Assembly: GCA_902500755.1 (NCBI GenBank)
Contig: CABVRV010000006.1
Location: 1-64,000 of the forward strand
Length of the DNA stretch: 64,000 nt
Direction of reading: 5' to 3'
Source: an uncultured Nitrospira sp.
Lineage (GTDB): Bacteria; Nitrospirota; Nitrospiria; Nitrospirales; Nitrospiraceae
Part shown: piece by piece, positions 33,813-43,298 of the stretch
Layout of the letters: each line of letters starts with the position of its first letter
Position numbering within the stretch: position 1 is the first letter of the stretch
Made by a program: the position numbers and the translations under genes
The notes under the pieces: generated by a model
Seen by the model: only the letters and a program-made list of their open reading frames with translations
Database searches by the model: none
What the model was told of the DNA's origin: nothing

Positions 33813-36230
33813 ATGAGCAAGACAGTATCTGAACAGGCAGCGCAGGCTGTGGAATGGCCTCGTCTGTTGGAGTTTCTCTCGCACTATGCCCAGTCGGCGA
33901 TAGGAGTCGTTCGATGTCGATCCCTTCCTCTATCGGGTGAACTGGCGAGTGCATCCCTCCGACAACAAGAGACGACTGAAATGGTGGGTTTGCTTGGAGG
34001 GAGCGATCCAGTGCCCTCCCTGTCCTTTCCCGATATTCGGGAACAACTCGTTCGGTCAAGAAAGGGAGGGGTGCTAGAGGCCGGTGAGTTACGAGACTGC
34101 GCAGTCATGCTGACAGTGATGGCAGAGGTAGAGCGCTATGCGGAGTCTCATTCAGGCGAGATTCACGCCCTCATAAGACTCTTGGAACCCCTTCAGATCA
34201 CCAAAAGTCTCACAGGAGTCCTTAGGGCCATCGAGGGTGCGATTCAATCAGACGGTTCCATGAAAGACACGGCTTCGCCGGAGTTACGGCGCCTCACTCA
34301 TCACGCACAGGACTTGAAGCATGAGATGCGGCAGAGGCTTGAGCTGATCTTGCATTCCAAGCGGTATGAGGAAGTGCTTCAAGAATCGTATTTCGCACAG
34401 CGAGAAGGCCGGTATGTGGTGCCGATCAAAACGGACATGCGAGGGAGAATTCCTGGGATTGTCCACGACGTGTCGGCTAGCGGAGCAACCATCTTTCTCG
34501 AGCCGCGTGAATTGGTTGAACTGAACAATTCCATCAAAGTGGCGGATCTGGAAGTGGAACGGGAGGTACAGCGCATCTTACGGGAGCTCACCAGTTTGGT
34601 GGCCTCCAGAGCGGAGGACATCAGTCGAGGGATCGAGGTGCTGGTCGAATGCGATGTCGTCAGAGCCAAGGCTGAAATGAGTCGGCGACTGAAATGCAGC
34701 TCAGTCGTCTTGAATGAGAAGGGGCGTGTCCTGCTCAAACAAGCACGGCATCCACTGTTGCTCATCGCGAAAGATTATGTTCTGGCGAATGACATTCACA
34801 TGGATGAAACAGTCCGTGTCCTCGTGATCTCCGGGCCGAATACGGGAGGGAAAACCGTCACGCTCAAGATCGTCGGGCTGTTTGCGCTGATGGTCCGGGC
34901 CGGCCTACATCTTCCCTGTGCTCCGGAATCCGAAATGGCGATTTTCCCGGACCTCTACGCCAATATTGGTGATGCTCAGGACTTGAGCCGCGATCTATCC
35001 AGTTTTTCCGCGCATATGGCACAGATGATCCTTCTTCTGTCCGAGAGCGCGACAGGTCCGATTCCGAGTGAAACCTTCGCCTCGCGCTCGCTTGTGCTCC
35101 TCGACGAACCGGTAACCTCAACTGACCCACAGGAAGGAGCGGCGCTGGCCGAGGCGCTTTTGTGTCGATTGGCTGAGCTGAACATGAAGGTAGTGGCAAC
35201 TACACATTATGGTGCGCTCAAGGAATTGGCACAGACGACCCCTGGCTTTGCGAATGCCAGCGTGGAATTTGACGTCGAGCATCTCGCGCCGACCTATCGA
35301 TTGTTCATGGGAATTCCCGGCGGTTCATCCGCCTTAGAGATCGCCGGCCGTCTCGGTATGGATCAACGCGTTTTGAACGATGCGAAGAAGCGGCTGCATC
35401 GCGATAATCAACGGCTTGATGAGTTGATGGCCGATTTACAGCGAAAGCAACGCCAACTCATTGAAGATAGCGACAAGGCGCGGCTGGCCAGGCAAGAAGC
35501 TGAGCAAGCGGCTTGGGACGCGCAAGCGATTCGCGCACGGCTCGAAGAAGCTCAACAGGAGGCCAGGCGAGGGCTTAAGAAGAAATTCGTTGAGCAGTTC
35601 CAACGTGCGCGGGCGGAGGTGCAAGCCACGGTAGAATCGCTGAAGCGGGAGCAGAAGCTCATGAAGGCCCAGGAGACAAAGCAACGGCTACATGAGTTAG
35701 AAACGAAAGCGCGGCAGGAGCTGATGCCTGTCAGTAGGCCGATACCGATGGAGCAGCTTGGAGTTGGCGATACGGTGGAGATTACCGGCTTAGGCATGAC
35801 AGGAAGCTTGCTGGAATCGCCACAAGGGAAAAAACGTGTCCGCGTCAAAGTTGGGGATGGCGAAATCCTTGCCACCGTCTCGAATCTTGTCGGCATTGCC
35901 CGTGAACCAAGTATCATGCCTGTCCAACCGGCGTTGTCGGCTTCAAGCCCACGGCGAGTTTCAACGAGCACCGGACTGGGGTTGGATGAACAGACCGTCG
36001 TGGACGTGCGAGGTCAGGCGGCAGACGAGGCACTCGATCAGGTTGTCGCGGCGTTAGATCGGGCGACTCTAAGCGGCGTACCGTATCTCCGCGTCATTCA
36101 CGGCCATGGAACCGGCCGACTCAAATCCGTCTTGCGTGACTATCTCAAAGATTCGCCCTATGTGGCAGAGTTTCGCCCCGGCGATCGAGTTGAGGGTGGG
36201 GATGGCGTGACGATCGTAAAACTGCGCTGA
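33813..36230 (+). CDS. mutS2: MutS2 family ATPase/nuclease
   Basis: An 805-residue protein. The MutS-type ATPase has Walker A GPNTGGKT at about 341-348, then SRDLSSFSAHMAQM and LVLLDEPVTSTDPQEGAAL. A long coiled coil (about 530-640) and a C-terminal Smr domain follow (VVDVRGQAADEALDQVV; VIHGHGTGRLKSVLRDYL). In other bacteria MutS2 rescues collided ribosomes or suppresses recombination. The gene diverges from the gap operon with 229 bp between them. Confidence 0.93.
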   Translation: MSKTVSEQAAQAVEWPRLLEFLSHYAQSAIGVVRCRSLPLSGELASASLRQQETTEMVGLLGGSDPVPSLSFPDIREQLVRSRKGGVLEAGELRDCAVMLTVMAEVERYAESHSGEIHALIRLLEPLQITKSLTGVLRAIEGAIQSDGSMKDTASPELRRLTHHAQDLKHEMRQRLELILHSKRYEEVLQESYFAQREGRYVVPIKTDMRGRIPGIVHDVSASGATIFLEPRELVELNNSIKVADLEVEREVQRILRELTSLVASRAEDISRGIEVLVECDVVRAKAEMSRRLKCSSVVLNEKGRVLLKQARHPLLLIAKDYVLANDIHMDETVRVLVISGPNTGGKTVTLKIVGLFALMVRAGLHLPCAPESEMAIFPDLYANIGDAQDLSRDLSSFSAHMAQMILLLSESATGPIPSETFASRSLVLLDEPVTSTDPQEGAALAEALLCRLAELNMKVVATTHYGALKELAQTTPGFANASVEFDVEHLAPTYRLFMGIPGGSSALEIAGRLGMDQRVLNDAKKRLHRDNQRLDELMADLQRKQRQLIEDSDKARLARQEAEQAAWDAQAIRARLEEAQQEARRGLKKKFVEQFQRARAEVQATVESLKREQKLMKAQETKQRLHELETKARQELMPVSRPIPMEQLGVGDTVEITGLGMTGSLLESPQGKKRVRVKVGDGEILATVSNLVGIAREPSIMPVQPALSASSPRRVSTSTGLGLDEQTVVDVRGQAADEALDQVVAALDRATLSGVPYLRVIHGHGTGRLKSVLRDYLKDSPYVAEFRPGDRVEGGDGVTIVKLR

Positions 36231-36521
36231 TCTCTGAGGTTATCTGTTTCGCCATAAAAACCTACAATCTACTCGTCGTCGCCTACCCAACCTTCTTGGC
36301 TCTCTGGCGTATCTTTTCCGATCCACCACTGTATCTGATTAGATTCTGCATCTGTTTCTGCCACCAACAATCCCACGCGCTCCCGCATTCGAGAATGTGA
36401 AGTAGCAGTAGTTCTTCCAAGGATTTTGAGCCTGGCGCGTCGAGAAATATCTCTGGTATCGAGATTGCTTACTGCATGTGTGTCTGTACGCATTAACCAT
36501 ACTGTTGCGAGGAGGTGTCCT
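36231..36521. other. Region without an intact gene, possible gene relic
   Basis: Just under 300 bp between mutS2 and the IS relic. A minus-strand frame contains RRARLKILGR, which recalls a segment of pyridoxamine-5'-phosphate-oxidase-like proteins, and ends IQWWIGKDTPESQEGWVGDD. It overlaps the IS relic on the other strand and lacks a plausible N-terminus. At most it is a gene remnant. Confidence 0.3.
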
Positions 36522-36689
36522 ATGCAGAAGTCAAAATCGATTAAAACTCCAGTCCTGACATTGTCCGACGTGAAACGTCTCCGAGAATTAGAGAATGAGA
36601 ACGGTCTGCTCAAGCTCTTGTATGCGGATCTGTTGCAGAAATTCTCGGCCATGAAGGATGGACTCACGAGAAGCGCAGGGGTCTGTTGA
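36522..36689 (+). mobile_element. Relic of an IS3-family OrfA
   Basis: A 55-residue frame with a good AGGAGG site. The segment LSDVKRLRELENENGLLKLLYADLLQKFSAMKD resembles the C-terminal leucine-rich end of IS3-type OrfA, where it is normally preceded by a helix-turn-helix. That N-terminal domain, the OrfB transposase and terminal repeats are missing. It marks the left edge of the accessory island. Confidence 0.5.
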
Positions 36690-36915
36690 ACAACGAAGTC
36701 TGTGGCTCACTTATCGTGGTGGCCTACGGATCTTGCCCAGCAAGTTCATCCAGGTTATATGCGTCTGATCAAAGCATAGATTCCGTTGTGTAGGGTAGAC
36801 CCCATTGTCTGAGAGTGCTAGTATTCACCACTGATAGCATTTCTACGCAAGTATAGTCTGCGGTACTGGCATGTCATTACGACTGCACGTGTGCGCGATG
36901 TGAAGGAGGATGACC

Positions 36916-37542
36916 ATGAAACCCACCGCGACGGAACGAGACTCACCGAAGTATTCTCTGCACGCCGGCAAAGGCGCCGGCTCTGACGACGACAGTCACA
37001 AGCAACCCTCGGAGCTAAACCGGGAGAGCACCGACAGTTTTGCCAAGGTCCAGGAACTGCTTTTCGGGGTGCAATTCCGTGAACATGCACAGCGCATCTC
37101 ACATCTGGAAGAATCGCTCGCACGTGTGACCAGTGAATTGAAGCAGGAATGGAATAAGCGATTTGACTCCCTGGAATCGGTCATGAAGCAACAGATCGAG
37201 GCGCTAGCTACTCAAATCAAGAGTGAGCATGAGGGCTGGACTCAGTCCATTGCTGGTCTTGTGCACGATCTGAAGGAACTGGGTAAGACCGTCGCTGCTA
37301 GTACTGCTCAGCTGGATCAACAGGCTTCGACGGAAAGCCGCGAATTGCGTCAGCGGATTGCCGATCAGCAGCAGACCTTGTCGACTGAGATTCAGCAGAA
37401 AAACAAAGAGCTCTCGAATGTTATGGAGGCAGCCTTGGCGGAGTTACGCCGCGAAAAGGTCACACGTGAGGTACTCGCAGAATTGTTTGCAGAATCCGCA
37501 CAATCATTACGTGGAGACCTCGCCCAAGCGAGTAGGAAGTGA
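36916..37542 (+). CDS. Coiled-coil protein at the head of the GTPase-TIR module
   Basis: A 208-residue, soluble, highly charged protein with no signal or membrane segment. After a disordered start of about 45 residues, FAKVQELLFGVQFREHAQRI leads into near-continuous coiled coil to the end (LARVTSELKQEWNKRFDSLE; QQTLSTEIQQKNKELSNVM). ATG 36916 is preferred because AAGGAGG ends 6 bp before it; the ATG at 36910 would touch the site. As I recall, similar coiled-coil proteins sit beside OmpA-like proteins and small GTPases in other bacteria. A scaffold role is a guess. Confidence 0.7.
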   Translation: MKPTATERDSPKYSLHAGKGAGSDDDSHKQPSELNRESTDSFAKVQELLFGVQFREHAQRISHLEESLARVTSELKQEWNKRFDSLESVMKQQIEALATQIKSEHEGWTQSIAGLVHDLKELGKTVAASTAQLDQQASTESRELRQRIADQQQTLSTEIQQKNKELSNVMEAALAELRREKVTREVLAELFAESAQSLRGDLAQASRK

Positions 37543-37673
37543 TGGGCGCACGACTCTGACGCTTGGTCGGAGGAAACCTAAATCAGGGTGATTCCAACCA
37601 CCTAGTAACGATCGATGAGAAACAACAGACGACGTATTGGGCCTGGAATCCGATAGCCCACGGGAGCAAGGCT

Positions 37674-39305
37674 ATGCCTGACCTTGACGAACGCAGCACC
37701 TCGATAGCTTCACACCCGAACGGCGATCTCGAAGAACTTCAAGAATTGCTGCTTGAGGCAGAACGAGGACGACTTGACAAACTCGAAGGCGATCTCAACC
37801 AACTCGACAATCGCATCAAAAATAAGGTCATCGACGCCTCCGTCGTCGCAAAGGTTTTGCCAGATGCTATCCGTCTACGCACCATATCCCCACAAGACCA
37901 GCATCTTGCCGAGGCGATTTCTCCCGTAATAATGCCGGCCATTCGGGTCGCCGTTGCGACCGCCCTGCAGGACATGGTGCGGTACATGAATCGAACATTG
38001 GATCATGATCTGTTCTGGCGAAGACTGACATGGCGTTGGGAGGCATTGAGTAAGCGCAAACCCTACTGGGAAGTTGCCTTGTCACACACACTGAAGTATC
38101 GGGTGGAGTATGTGTTTCTTTTTTTCAAGGAGGATGGTGTACACCTTGGCGACGTCCACCATCCTGAGGTAGCACCCTTTAAGCCAGGTCATGAAGATCT
38201 GGTCTCCAGTATGTTCTCCGCGATCCAGACAGCCGTGCAGAAGTTTACACGCGATGAGTTTCAGGCCTCTGAGGACGCATCCTGGAAAACCTCCGAAATG
38301 ACCGATGGCACGATCGTGTGTATCGAGCAAGGCCCGAAGGCCGTCTTGGCGGCGGTCGTACGTGGCGTACCATCGCCATCTCTCCGCCCTACGTTCCAGG
38401 ATGCATTAAGGGCCATCCATGTGGAGTTGAACGAGGCCCTTCACAATTTTCGAGGCGACAAGCAGCCGTTCGAGGCCGCAAGACCATATCTAGAATCCTG
38501 CCTCCTCCACGAGGAGAGCGACGCTCAAAGCAAGACAGGTTCAGCACATGGCTCCCTGTCGCCAGCGCTCGTGGTCGTACTGGTGCTTCTACTGTCAGCG
38601 CTCGGCTGGTGGGTCGTCACAAGCTATCTTGACCAACAGCGAGAGGACCAGGAACAGCTGCGGTGGGCTCACTTTCTTGAAAAGGCCAGGGGGAAGCCAG
38701 GGATTCAGATTACACACACACAAACTGCTGACGGAAAGAATGGGAAAACCATCGTGTATGGGTTGCGGGATCAACTCTCCGATGAACCACAGAAAATCGC
38801 TCAAGAGGTGGGGCTGTCAGCCGAAGCAATAGAATTTCGACTTGAACCTTATCACTCGCTAGCGCCTGAACTGCTTAAACGACGAACCCGCGAACGTCTC
38901 GATCAACTCGTACAGGAAATTGAAACGTACCAGCTTGAATTCGAGGCAGGCAGCTCATCGCTGACAGCAGAGTCTAGAGTGGCCATACAGCCGGTGATCC
39001 AGAAGCTTCGGGAGGGCGATACATTGGCCCAACAACTTGGCGAACGACTGCGGATGGAAATTCACGGCAACACGACCGAAGAGGGTCCGGTAGAGCTGAA
39101 CCAGCGTCTCGCGCTCGCCCGTGCACAAGGGATACTGTCTGCTCTCAACGTCGAGCGGTTTTCGTCAACCGACTTTCTGGCGGTTGCGGAAGCAGTAGAG
39201 CCTTCTGCCATCGGCGAGAGCCAGAGGTCAAAGGTTCCGCGGGCTCGACGAGTATCGTTTCATCTCACAATCTACGATTCCGGACTGGCGAGACCAAGAC
39301 CATGA
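37674..39305 (+). CDS. Single-pass membrane protein with OmpA-like C-terminus
   Basis: A 543-residue protein. Residues 1-290 form a soluble helical domain with no signal peptide (LEELQELLLEAERGRLDKLE at the start). One transmembrane helix lies at about 295-315 (SPALVVVLVLLLSALGWWVV). After it come a BON-like stretch and an OmpA-type peptidoglycan-associating domain (FEAGSSSLTAESR; NQRLALARAQGILSAL; RARRVSFHLTI). The topology suggests a cytoplasmic N-terminus linked across the inner membrane to the cell wall. The ATG at 37674 follows a GGGAG site; the open frame upstream looks non-coding. Its TGA overlaps the GTPase ATG by 4 bp. Confidence 0.78.
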   Translation: MPDLDERSTSIASHPNGDLEELQELLLEAERGRLDKLEGDLNQLDNRIKNKVIDASVVAKVLPDAIRLRTISPQDQHLAEAISPVIMPAIRVAVATALQDMVRYMNRTLDHDLFWRRLTWRWEALSKRKPYWEVALSHTLKYRVEYVFLFFKEDGVHLGDVHHPEVAPFKPGHEDLVSSMFSAIQTAVQKFTRDEFQASEDASWKTSEMTDGTIVCIEQGPKAVLAAVVRGVPSPSLRPTFQDALRAIHVELNEALHNFRGDKQPFEAARPYLESCLLHEESDAQSKTGSAHGSLSPALVVVLVLLLSALGWWVVTSYLDQQREDQEQLRWAHFLEKARGKPGIQITHTQTADGKNGKTIVYGLRDQLSDEPQKIAQEVGLSAEAIEFRLEPYHSLAPELLKRRTRERLDQLVQEIETYQLEFEAGSSSLTAESRVAIQPVIQKLREGDTLAQQLGERLRMEIHGNTTEEGPVELNQRLALARAQGILSALNVERFSSTDFLAVAEAVEPSAIGESQRSKVPRARRVSFHLTIYDSGLARPRP

Positions 39306-39844
39306 CACAGCCCCTCAAGAGCAAAAGCAAAAAGATCTGCTTGATGGGGGCGAGCGGTGTGGGGAAAACCTCGCTCGTCAAACGATTCGTAGAAGGAAAA
39401 TTCGATGAAACCTACCGGACCACGATCGGCGTCCATATAGACCAGAAGCCCGTTACTTGCGATGAAGAACACGTTAATTTGATTATCTGGGATCTCGAAG
39501 GGAAGGACGATCTTCGATCGGAATACCCAGTGACGTATCTTGGTGGGGCACGAGGGTACATGCTGGTGGCAGATGGCACACGTCCCGACACGCTTGAACT
39601 TGCAAAAGGTCTTCTCTCGACCATCATGCGTCATCGTAAAGAGGACAGCGAGCCTCCGTTTGTGCTGCTGATCAATAAGCAAGACCTCAGTCCATCTCGT
39701 GAAGCAACCACTCGGGACTCTGAAGGCCTTGTTGGCCATAGTAAGAGTTTTAAAACCAGCGCCAAGACTGGGGAAAGAGTCAATGAGGCATTCGAGCACT
39801 TAGTTAGACAGATGCTCGATGCTGATAGACCACAAAATTCTTAG
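39302..39844 (+). CDS. Ras/Rab-like small GTPase
   Basis: A 180-residue bacterial small GTPase resembling eukaryotic Rab and bacterial Roc/MglA-type proteins. G1 is GASGVGKTS (16-24), switch I Thr is in RTTIG (39-43), G3 is DLEG (64-67), G4 is NKQD (125-128) and G5 is TSAK (152-155). The residue after DxxG, equivalent to Ras Gln61, is Lys68, so intrinsic hydrolysis may be slow and partner-dependent. There is no C-terminal prenylation Cys. Its start overlaps the membrane protein's stop, strongly implying joint action as a membrane-anchored switch. Confidence 0.88.
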   Translation: MTQPLKSKSKKICLMGASGVGKTSLVKRFVEGKFDETYRTTIGVHIDQKPVTCDEEHVNLIIWDLEGKDDLRSEYPVTYLGGARGYMLVADGTRPDTLELAKGLLSTIMRHRKEDSEPPFVLLINKQDLSPSREATTRDSEGLVGHSKSFKTSAKTGERVNEAFEHLVRQMLDADRPQNS

Positions 39845-39879
39845 ACGTGCAAATTGAAAGATGAGGATCTTCCATCAAC

Positions 39880-40377
39880 ATGGACCATCTCAAGGATTCG
39901 GAGCCGACAAGTTCGGGTGGAGACTCTGACCCGCCTCAGTCCAAGGCTCTTTCTCCAGAGGAACGAGCCTTGTTCGACAGTTTGTTCATAGCACTAGATG
40001 GCCTAGTGCTTGAACGATCCACTGAGAGGCATACATTTAGGCCGATCCATACAATCCCAGATTGGGCGCAATGTCTCATAACCAGGGAATCCTACCAACC
40101 TGATGAGGATCTGTGGATTGCAAGATCGCACTTTCTTGAGTTTTATCTGCAAGAGGCCAATCAATGGTGGGACCAGCATGGGAGCGGAGAATTACCTCCA
40201 GTTCCTTGGGAGGAGGCGGGGCCTTCAGGCGCTCGTCTCGATCTCGAAGCCACAGTAACTGCAATTGGTCCTCGAAAATTGTTGGTGATCAAGAAGCTTG
40301 CGCCCAGCCTCAGGGCGTATATTCAACTGATGCGAGATAAGAGGCTCAACCTCCATCAGCAACCCTCAGAATCCTGA
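39880..40377 (+). CDS. Small protein of the GTPase-TIR module, possibly PAS-like
   Basis: The 165-residue protein has a disordered Ser/Pro/Asp-rich start. A compact domain follows at about 28-150 (RALFDSLFIALDGLVLERST; HFLEFYLQEANQWWDQHGSG; LDLEATVTAIGPRKLLVIKK). The pattern recalls PAS-like sensory domains found in front of kinases and cyclases, but the match is from memory and weak. It lies 35 bp after the GTPase and 23 bp before the TIR-STAND gene. It could be the sensor, or a regulator of the GTPase. Confidence 0.6.
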   Translation: MDHLKDSEPTSSGGDSDPPQSKALSPEERALFDSLFIALDGLVLERSTERHTFRPIHTIPDWAQCLITRESYQPDEDLWIARSHFLEFYLQEANQWWDQHGSGELPPVPWEEAGPSGARLDLEATVTAIGPRKLLVIKKLAPSLRAYIQLMRDKRLNLHQQPSES

Positions 40378-40400
40378 GCGGCATTCCAGAGACATGCTAG

Positions 40401-43298
40401 ATGGCTATCGACCCTCTCAACAACCAACGCAACAGTCCCTTGGACTACGGTGGCGAAACACCCAGCTACTTTATCAGCTATGCTCATGTCGATCATGAAA
40501 ATGTTGAGAAGATTAGAAGGGAAATTCAGAAAGGTCCCCAGAAGTTTCACGTTTGGTTCGATCAGAGGAATCTACCCGCCGGTTCCCCGATTGACTCTAC
40601 TATTCAAAAGGCAATCGACACGTGCAGTGCCATCCTCTTTGTTGCCACTAATAACAGTGTCAGGAGTGAGTACTGTCAGGCCGAAATAGCTCGAGGTCTC
40701 AAAAAGAAGAAGACGATCGTCTCACTTTGTCTTGATCCTGATGTAGATCTCCCCATGCGACTTGACGTTCTGAAATACATCGATTTCTCGTCAAGTTTCG
40801 AAGGTGGCCTGAAAGAACTGTGTCGCTTTTTGGCACAAGCACGGCAAGAAAGTCCGTCGACTCCTGTCACAAATGAGTCGGTAGGGATAGCAGAACCCTC
40901 ACTTCCTGTACCAGCCTATTTTCTTGGACGTAGCAAAGAGCAACAAGATATAGAAGAGTTCGTTTCCAGTGATGCTAGCACCGTGCTCTGGATTAGCGGT
41001 CGGGCAGGATCCGGAAAGACGGCGCTCGCCTGTCACGTGCTCGACCAGATCAGGTGTGGGAAATGGGTTGATTCGGGGCGCAAGGTTCCCATCCACACGG
41101 TTGCCTACCTCGATTGGAAGCATCATTCCAGACGTGATTGGTTTAATTTGCTTAATAGAGTTCGTAGCTTGTCTGGTGCGATGCCTCATGAACCTCTTCT
41201 GGGCTCGCATAAGAGCTATCTGGTCTCAGTTATTGAGAATATACTTTCCGGCTTATCAGAGCGCCGCATCGTGCTCCTGGTTGACCATCTCGACGATCTG
41301 ATCGATCTGGATACCAGAAACCTCACCAATCCGAACCTCCGCGCTGCCTTACAAGGTGTTCTCACCTGCACAACTCATAAGCTGAAAGTGATTGTGACAT
41401 CCCGGGTTCTTCCGACCAATCTACCGACGGTACAGTCGGGACGGTTGTGTAGTCTAAATCTCGGTGAAGGTCTTCCAGCAGCAGAAGCGATGCAATTTTT
41501 TAAGCAGTTACTTAAACAGCTGGATCGTGATGGAACTAGTGGTCTTCAAGCAATCGATCACAAGCTTTTGGCAGAGCTTTGCCGGCGAACACAGGGCAAT
41601 CCCCGCGCGATTGAGACTCTGCATGCGATAGTTCAAGAGGATCAGGATACCTCTCTAAAGGACATTCTTGAGCAGGAACAAGATTTCCTCCCGCGACCCG
41701 TGTTGGATAACCTCATCGGGGAAAGTTATGCCTGCCTCGATGATGTCTCGAAGACCATGATGCAGGTGCTGTCGGTGTCTGAAGTTCCCATCACGGTTGA
41801 GGCCGTGGCGACAGTGTTTCATCACTACCATCCGGACATCGATGCTCGGAAGGTTCTGAGCCGGTTGGTCAATATGCAGCTCATCCAAAAAGCGAACCAA
41901 TGTTACCGCCTTCGAGAAGGGGACTGGGGTTATGTGGCGCCTCAACTCGTAGACGGTGTGTCTTCAACGATGGGAGGTCCCGAAGGGGTCCACCTTGGCC
42001 GGTTCACTTTGTATAAGCACTATGCAGATTACTTTAAGCAGGCTGCGTCCGCCAGCGACCCAACAACGGAGTCCGAATTACTCACCCAGGCCTTTCAGCA
42101 TAGCTACAAAGGGAAGCAGTATGAAGCCGCGGTCGACGTACTCAAACGACTTGAGCCCCATCTGTTTGAGCAAGGCCGTTACCTGGAGATGGCACAATAC
42201 TACGAACAATTAGCCGGTAAGCTTGAACACCATAAACTTGTACGTCGTCGTCTTGACAGGCTCGCATGGATCTACCAGCGGCTCGGGAAACTCAATCGTG
42301 CAGCAGCCTACTATGAGGAGGGTTTGAAGTGTGTCCGAGACGAACGTGATCAGAATGGGCAATGTTTGTATCTTGCGAATTTAGCCATATGCAAGCAAGA
42401 ATCCGGCGATCTTGTGGGAACCACCCTATACTGCATGACGGCCCTCGAACTAGCGCGGGAGACCGGAGACGGTGTGGCGGAAGCTCATATCTGGAACATC
42501 ATTGGTGATTCATTGGCGTGTCTAGGGCAGATTTCTGCTGCGATGCAAGCGAATGAACGTGCGTTGAAGCTCGCACGCGATAACTATCAGCGAGAAATCG
42601 AAGTAGTTGCGCGTGTGAATCTTGGACAACATTACGAAGCAATAGGTGATGATAACCGAGCGCAGGAAGAATGCGACCGTGCTTGCAGGATGGTCTTTGG
42701 GATCAGATACCAACTCGGCGAATCCGCCGCGAGGCGCAACCTGGGTATTCTGCAGTTAAACCGGCGCAGATACAGACTCGCTGCCGAGGACCTTACCAAG
42801 GCCATGCAATTGGCGGATGCTACACAGAGCGTACAACTGCAACAAACCATCCGGATTGAATTGGCCTCGGCTTTCCTTCTGGGCGGTGAGCTGACTAAAG
42901 CAGAGGCGACCGTCGGCGAGGCACTGCAATACTACACGCCGCTCTTTAGCCCTGAAGCGTACGCTCTCAATGGGGTAATTCTGCAACAGCAAGGAAAGGT
43001 GTACGAGGCAACCAAATCCTTCTCCCATGCACTGGAACAAGCTCAAGTGGTGCTCAAACGAACGTCTGGGTATTACCGTGTGCTTGATACTATGGGACTG
43101 AGCTATATCGGATTGATGCTCACAGAGAAGGAGCCGTACCTCGATGAAGCCATAGAGGCCTACCAAGCATCCCGTCTTCTCACTCACGAGCCAGGCATTG
43201 TGCGTCGGAGGCTGCTCCTCTTTGACGCACTGGCGCAGGCTGACTCGGAAAAGAACCTCGTTTTGGTACGGAACGCGATTACTTCTCCAACACCTTGA
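40401..43298 (+). CDS. TIR-STAND ATPase-TPR protein
   Basis: A 965-residue multidomain protein. A TIR domain (about 17-150; SYFISYAHVDHENVEKIRRE) keeps the SxxCxxE motif Ser89-Cys92-Glu95, in which the Glu is the catalytic residue of TIR NADases. A STAND (AP-ATPase/NACHT-like) module follows: Walker A GRAGSGKT at 200-207, Walker B VLLVDHLDD near 292, and VIVTSR near 331, then a winged-helix region to about 520. At least eight TPR-like repeats fill 560-960. Proteins of this build sense phage components or stress and can deplete NAD. It ends the plus-strand module and overlaps the opposing lipoprotein gene by 20 bp. Confidence 0.88.
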   Translation: MAIDPLNNQRNSPLDYGGETPSYFISYAHVDHENVEKIRREIQKGPQKFHVWFDQRNLPAGSPIDSTIQKAIDTCSAILFVATNNSVRSEYCQAEIARGLKKKKTIVSLCLDPDVDLPMRLDVLKYIDFSSSFEGGLKELCRFLAQARQESPSTPVTNESVGIAEPSLPVPAYFLGRSKEQQDIEEFVSSDASTVLWISGRAGSGKTALACHVLDQIRCGKWVDSGRKVPIHTVAYLDWKHHSRRDWFNLLNRVRSLSGAMPHEPLLGSHKSYLVSVIENILSGLSERRIVLLVDHLDDLIDLDTRNLTNPNLRAALQGVLTCTTHKLKVIVTSRVLPTNLPTVQSGRLCSLNLGEGLPAAEAMQFFKQLLKQLDRDGTSGLQAIDHKLLAELCRRTQGNPRAIETLHAIVQEDQDTSLKDILEQEQDFLPRPVLDNLIGESYACLDDVSKTMMQVLSVSEVPITVEAVATVFHHYHPDIDARKVLSRLVNMQLIQKANQCYRLREGDWGYVAPQLVDGVSSTMGGPEGVHLGRFTLYKHYADYFKQAASASDPTTESELLTQAFQHSYKGKQYEAAVDVLKRLEPHLFEQGRYLEMAQYYEQLAGKLEHHKLVRRRLDRLAWIYQRLGKLNRAAAYYEEGLKCVRDERDQNGQCLYLANLAICKQESGDLVGTTLYCMTALELARETGDGVAEAHIWNIIGDSLACLGQISAAMQANERALKLARDNYQREIEVVARVNLGQHYEAIGDDNRAQEECDRACRMVFGIRYQLGESAARRNLGILQLNRRRYRLAAEDLTKAMQLADATQSVQLQQTIRIELASAFLLGGELTKAEATVGEALQYYTPLFSPEAYALNGVILQQQGKVYEATKSFSHALEQAQVVLKRTSGYYRVLDTMGLSYIGLMLTEKEPYLDEAIEAYQASRLLTHEPGIVRRRLLLFDALAQADSEKNLVLVRNAITSPTP

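Noticed and set aside
36269..36667. A 132-codon minus-strand frame opposite the IS3 relic, with an RRARLKILGR segment
   Set aside because: The N-terminal half looks like antisense of the IS relic; only the last 60 residues look protein-like. Treated as at most a gene remnant.
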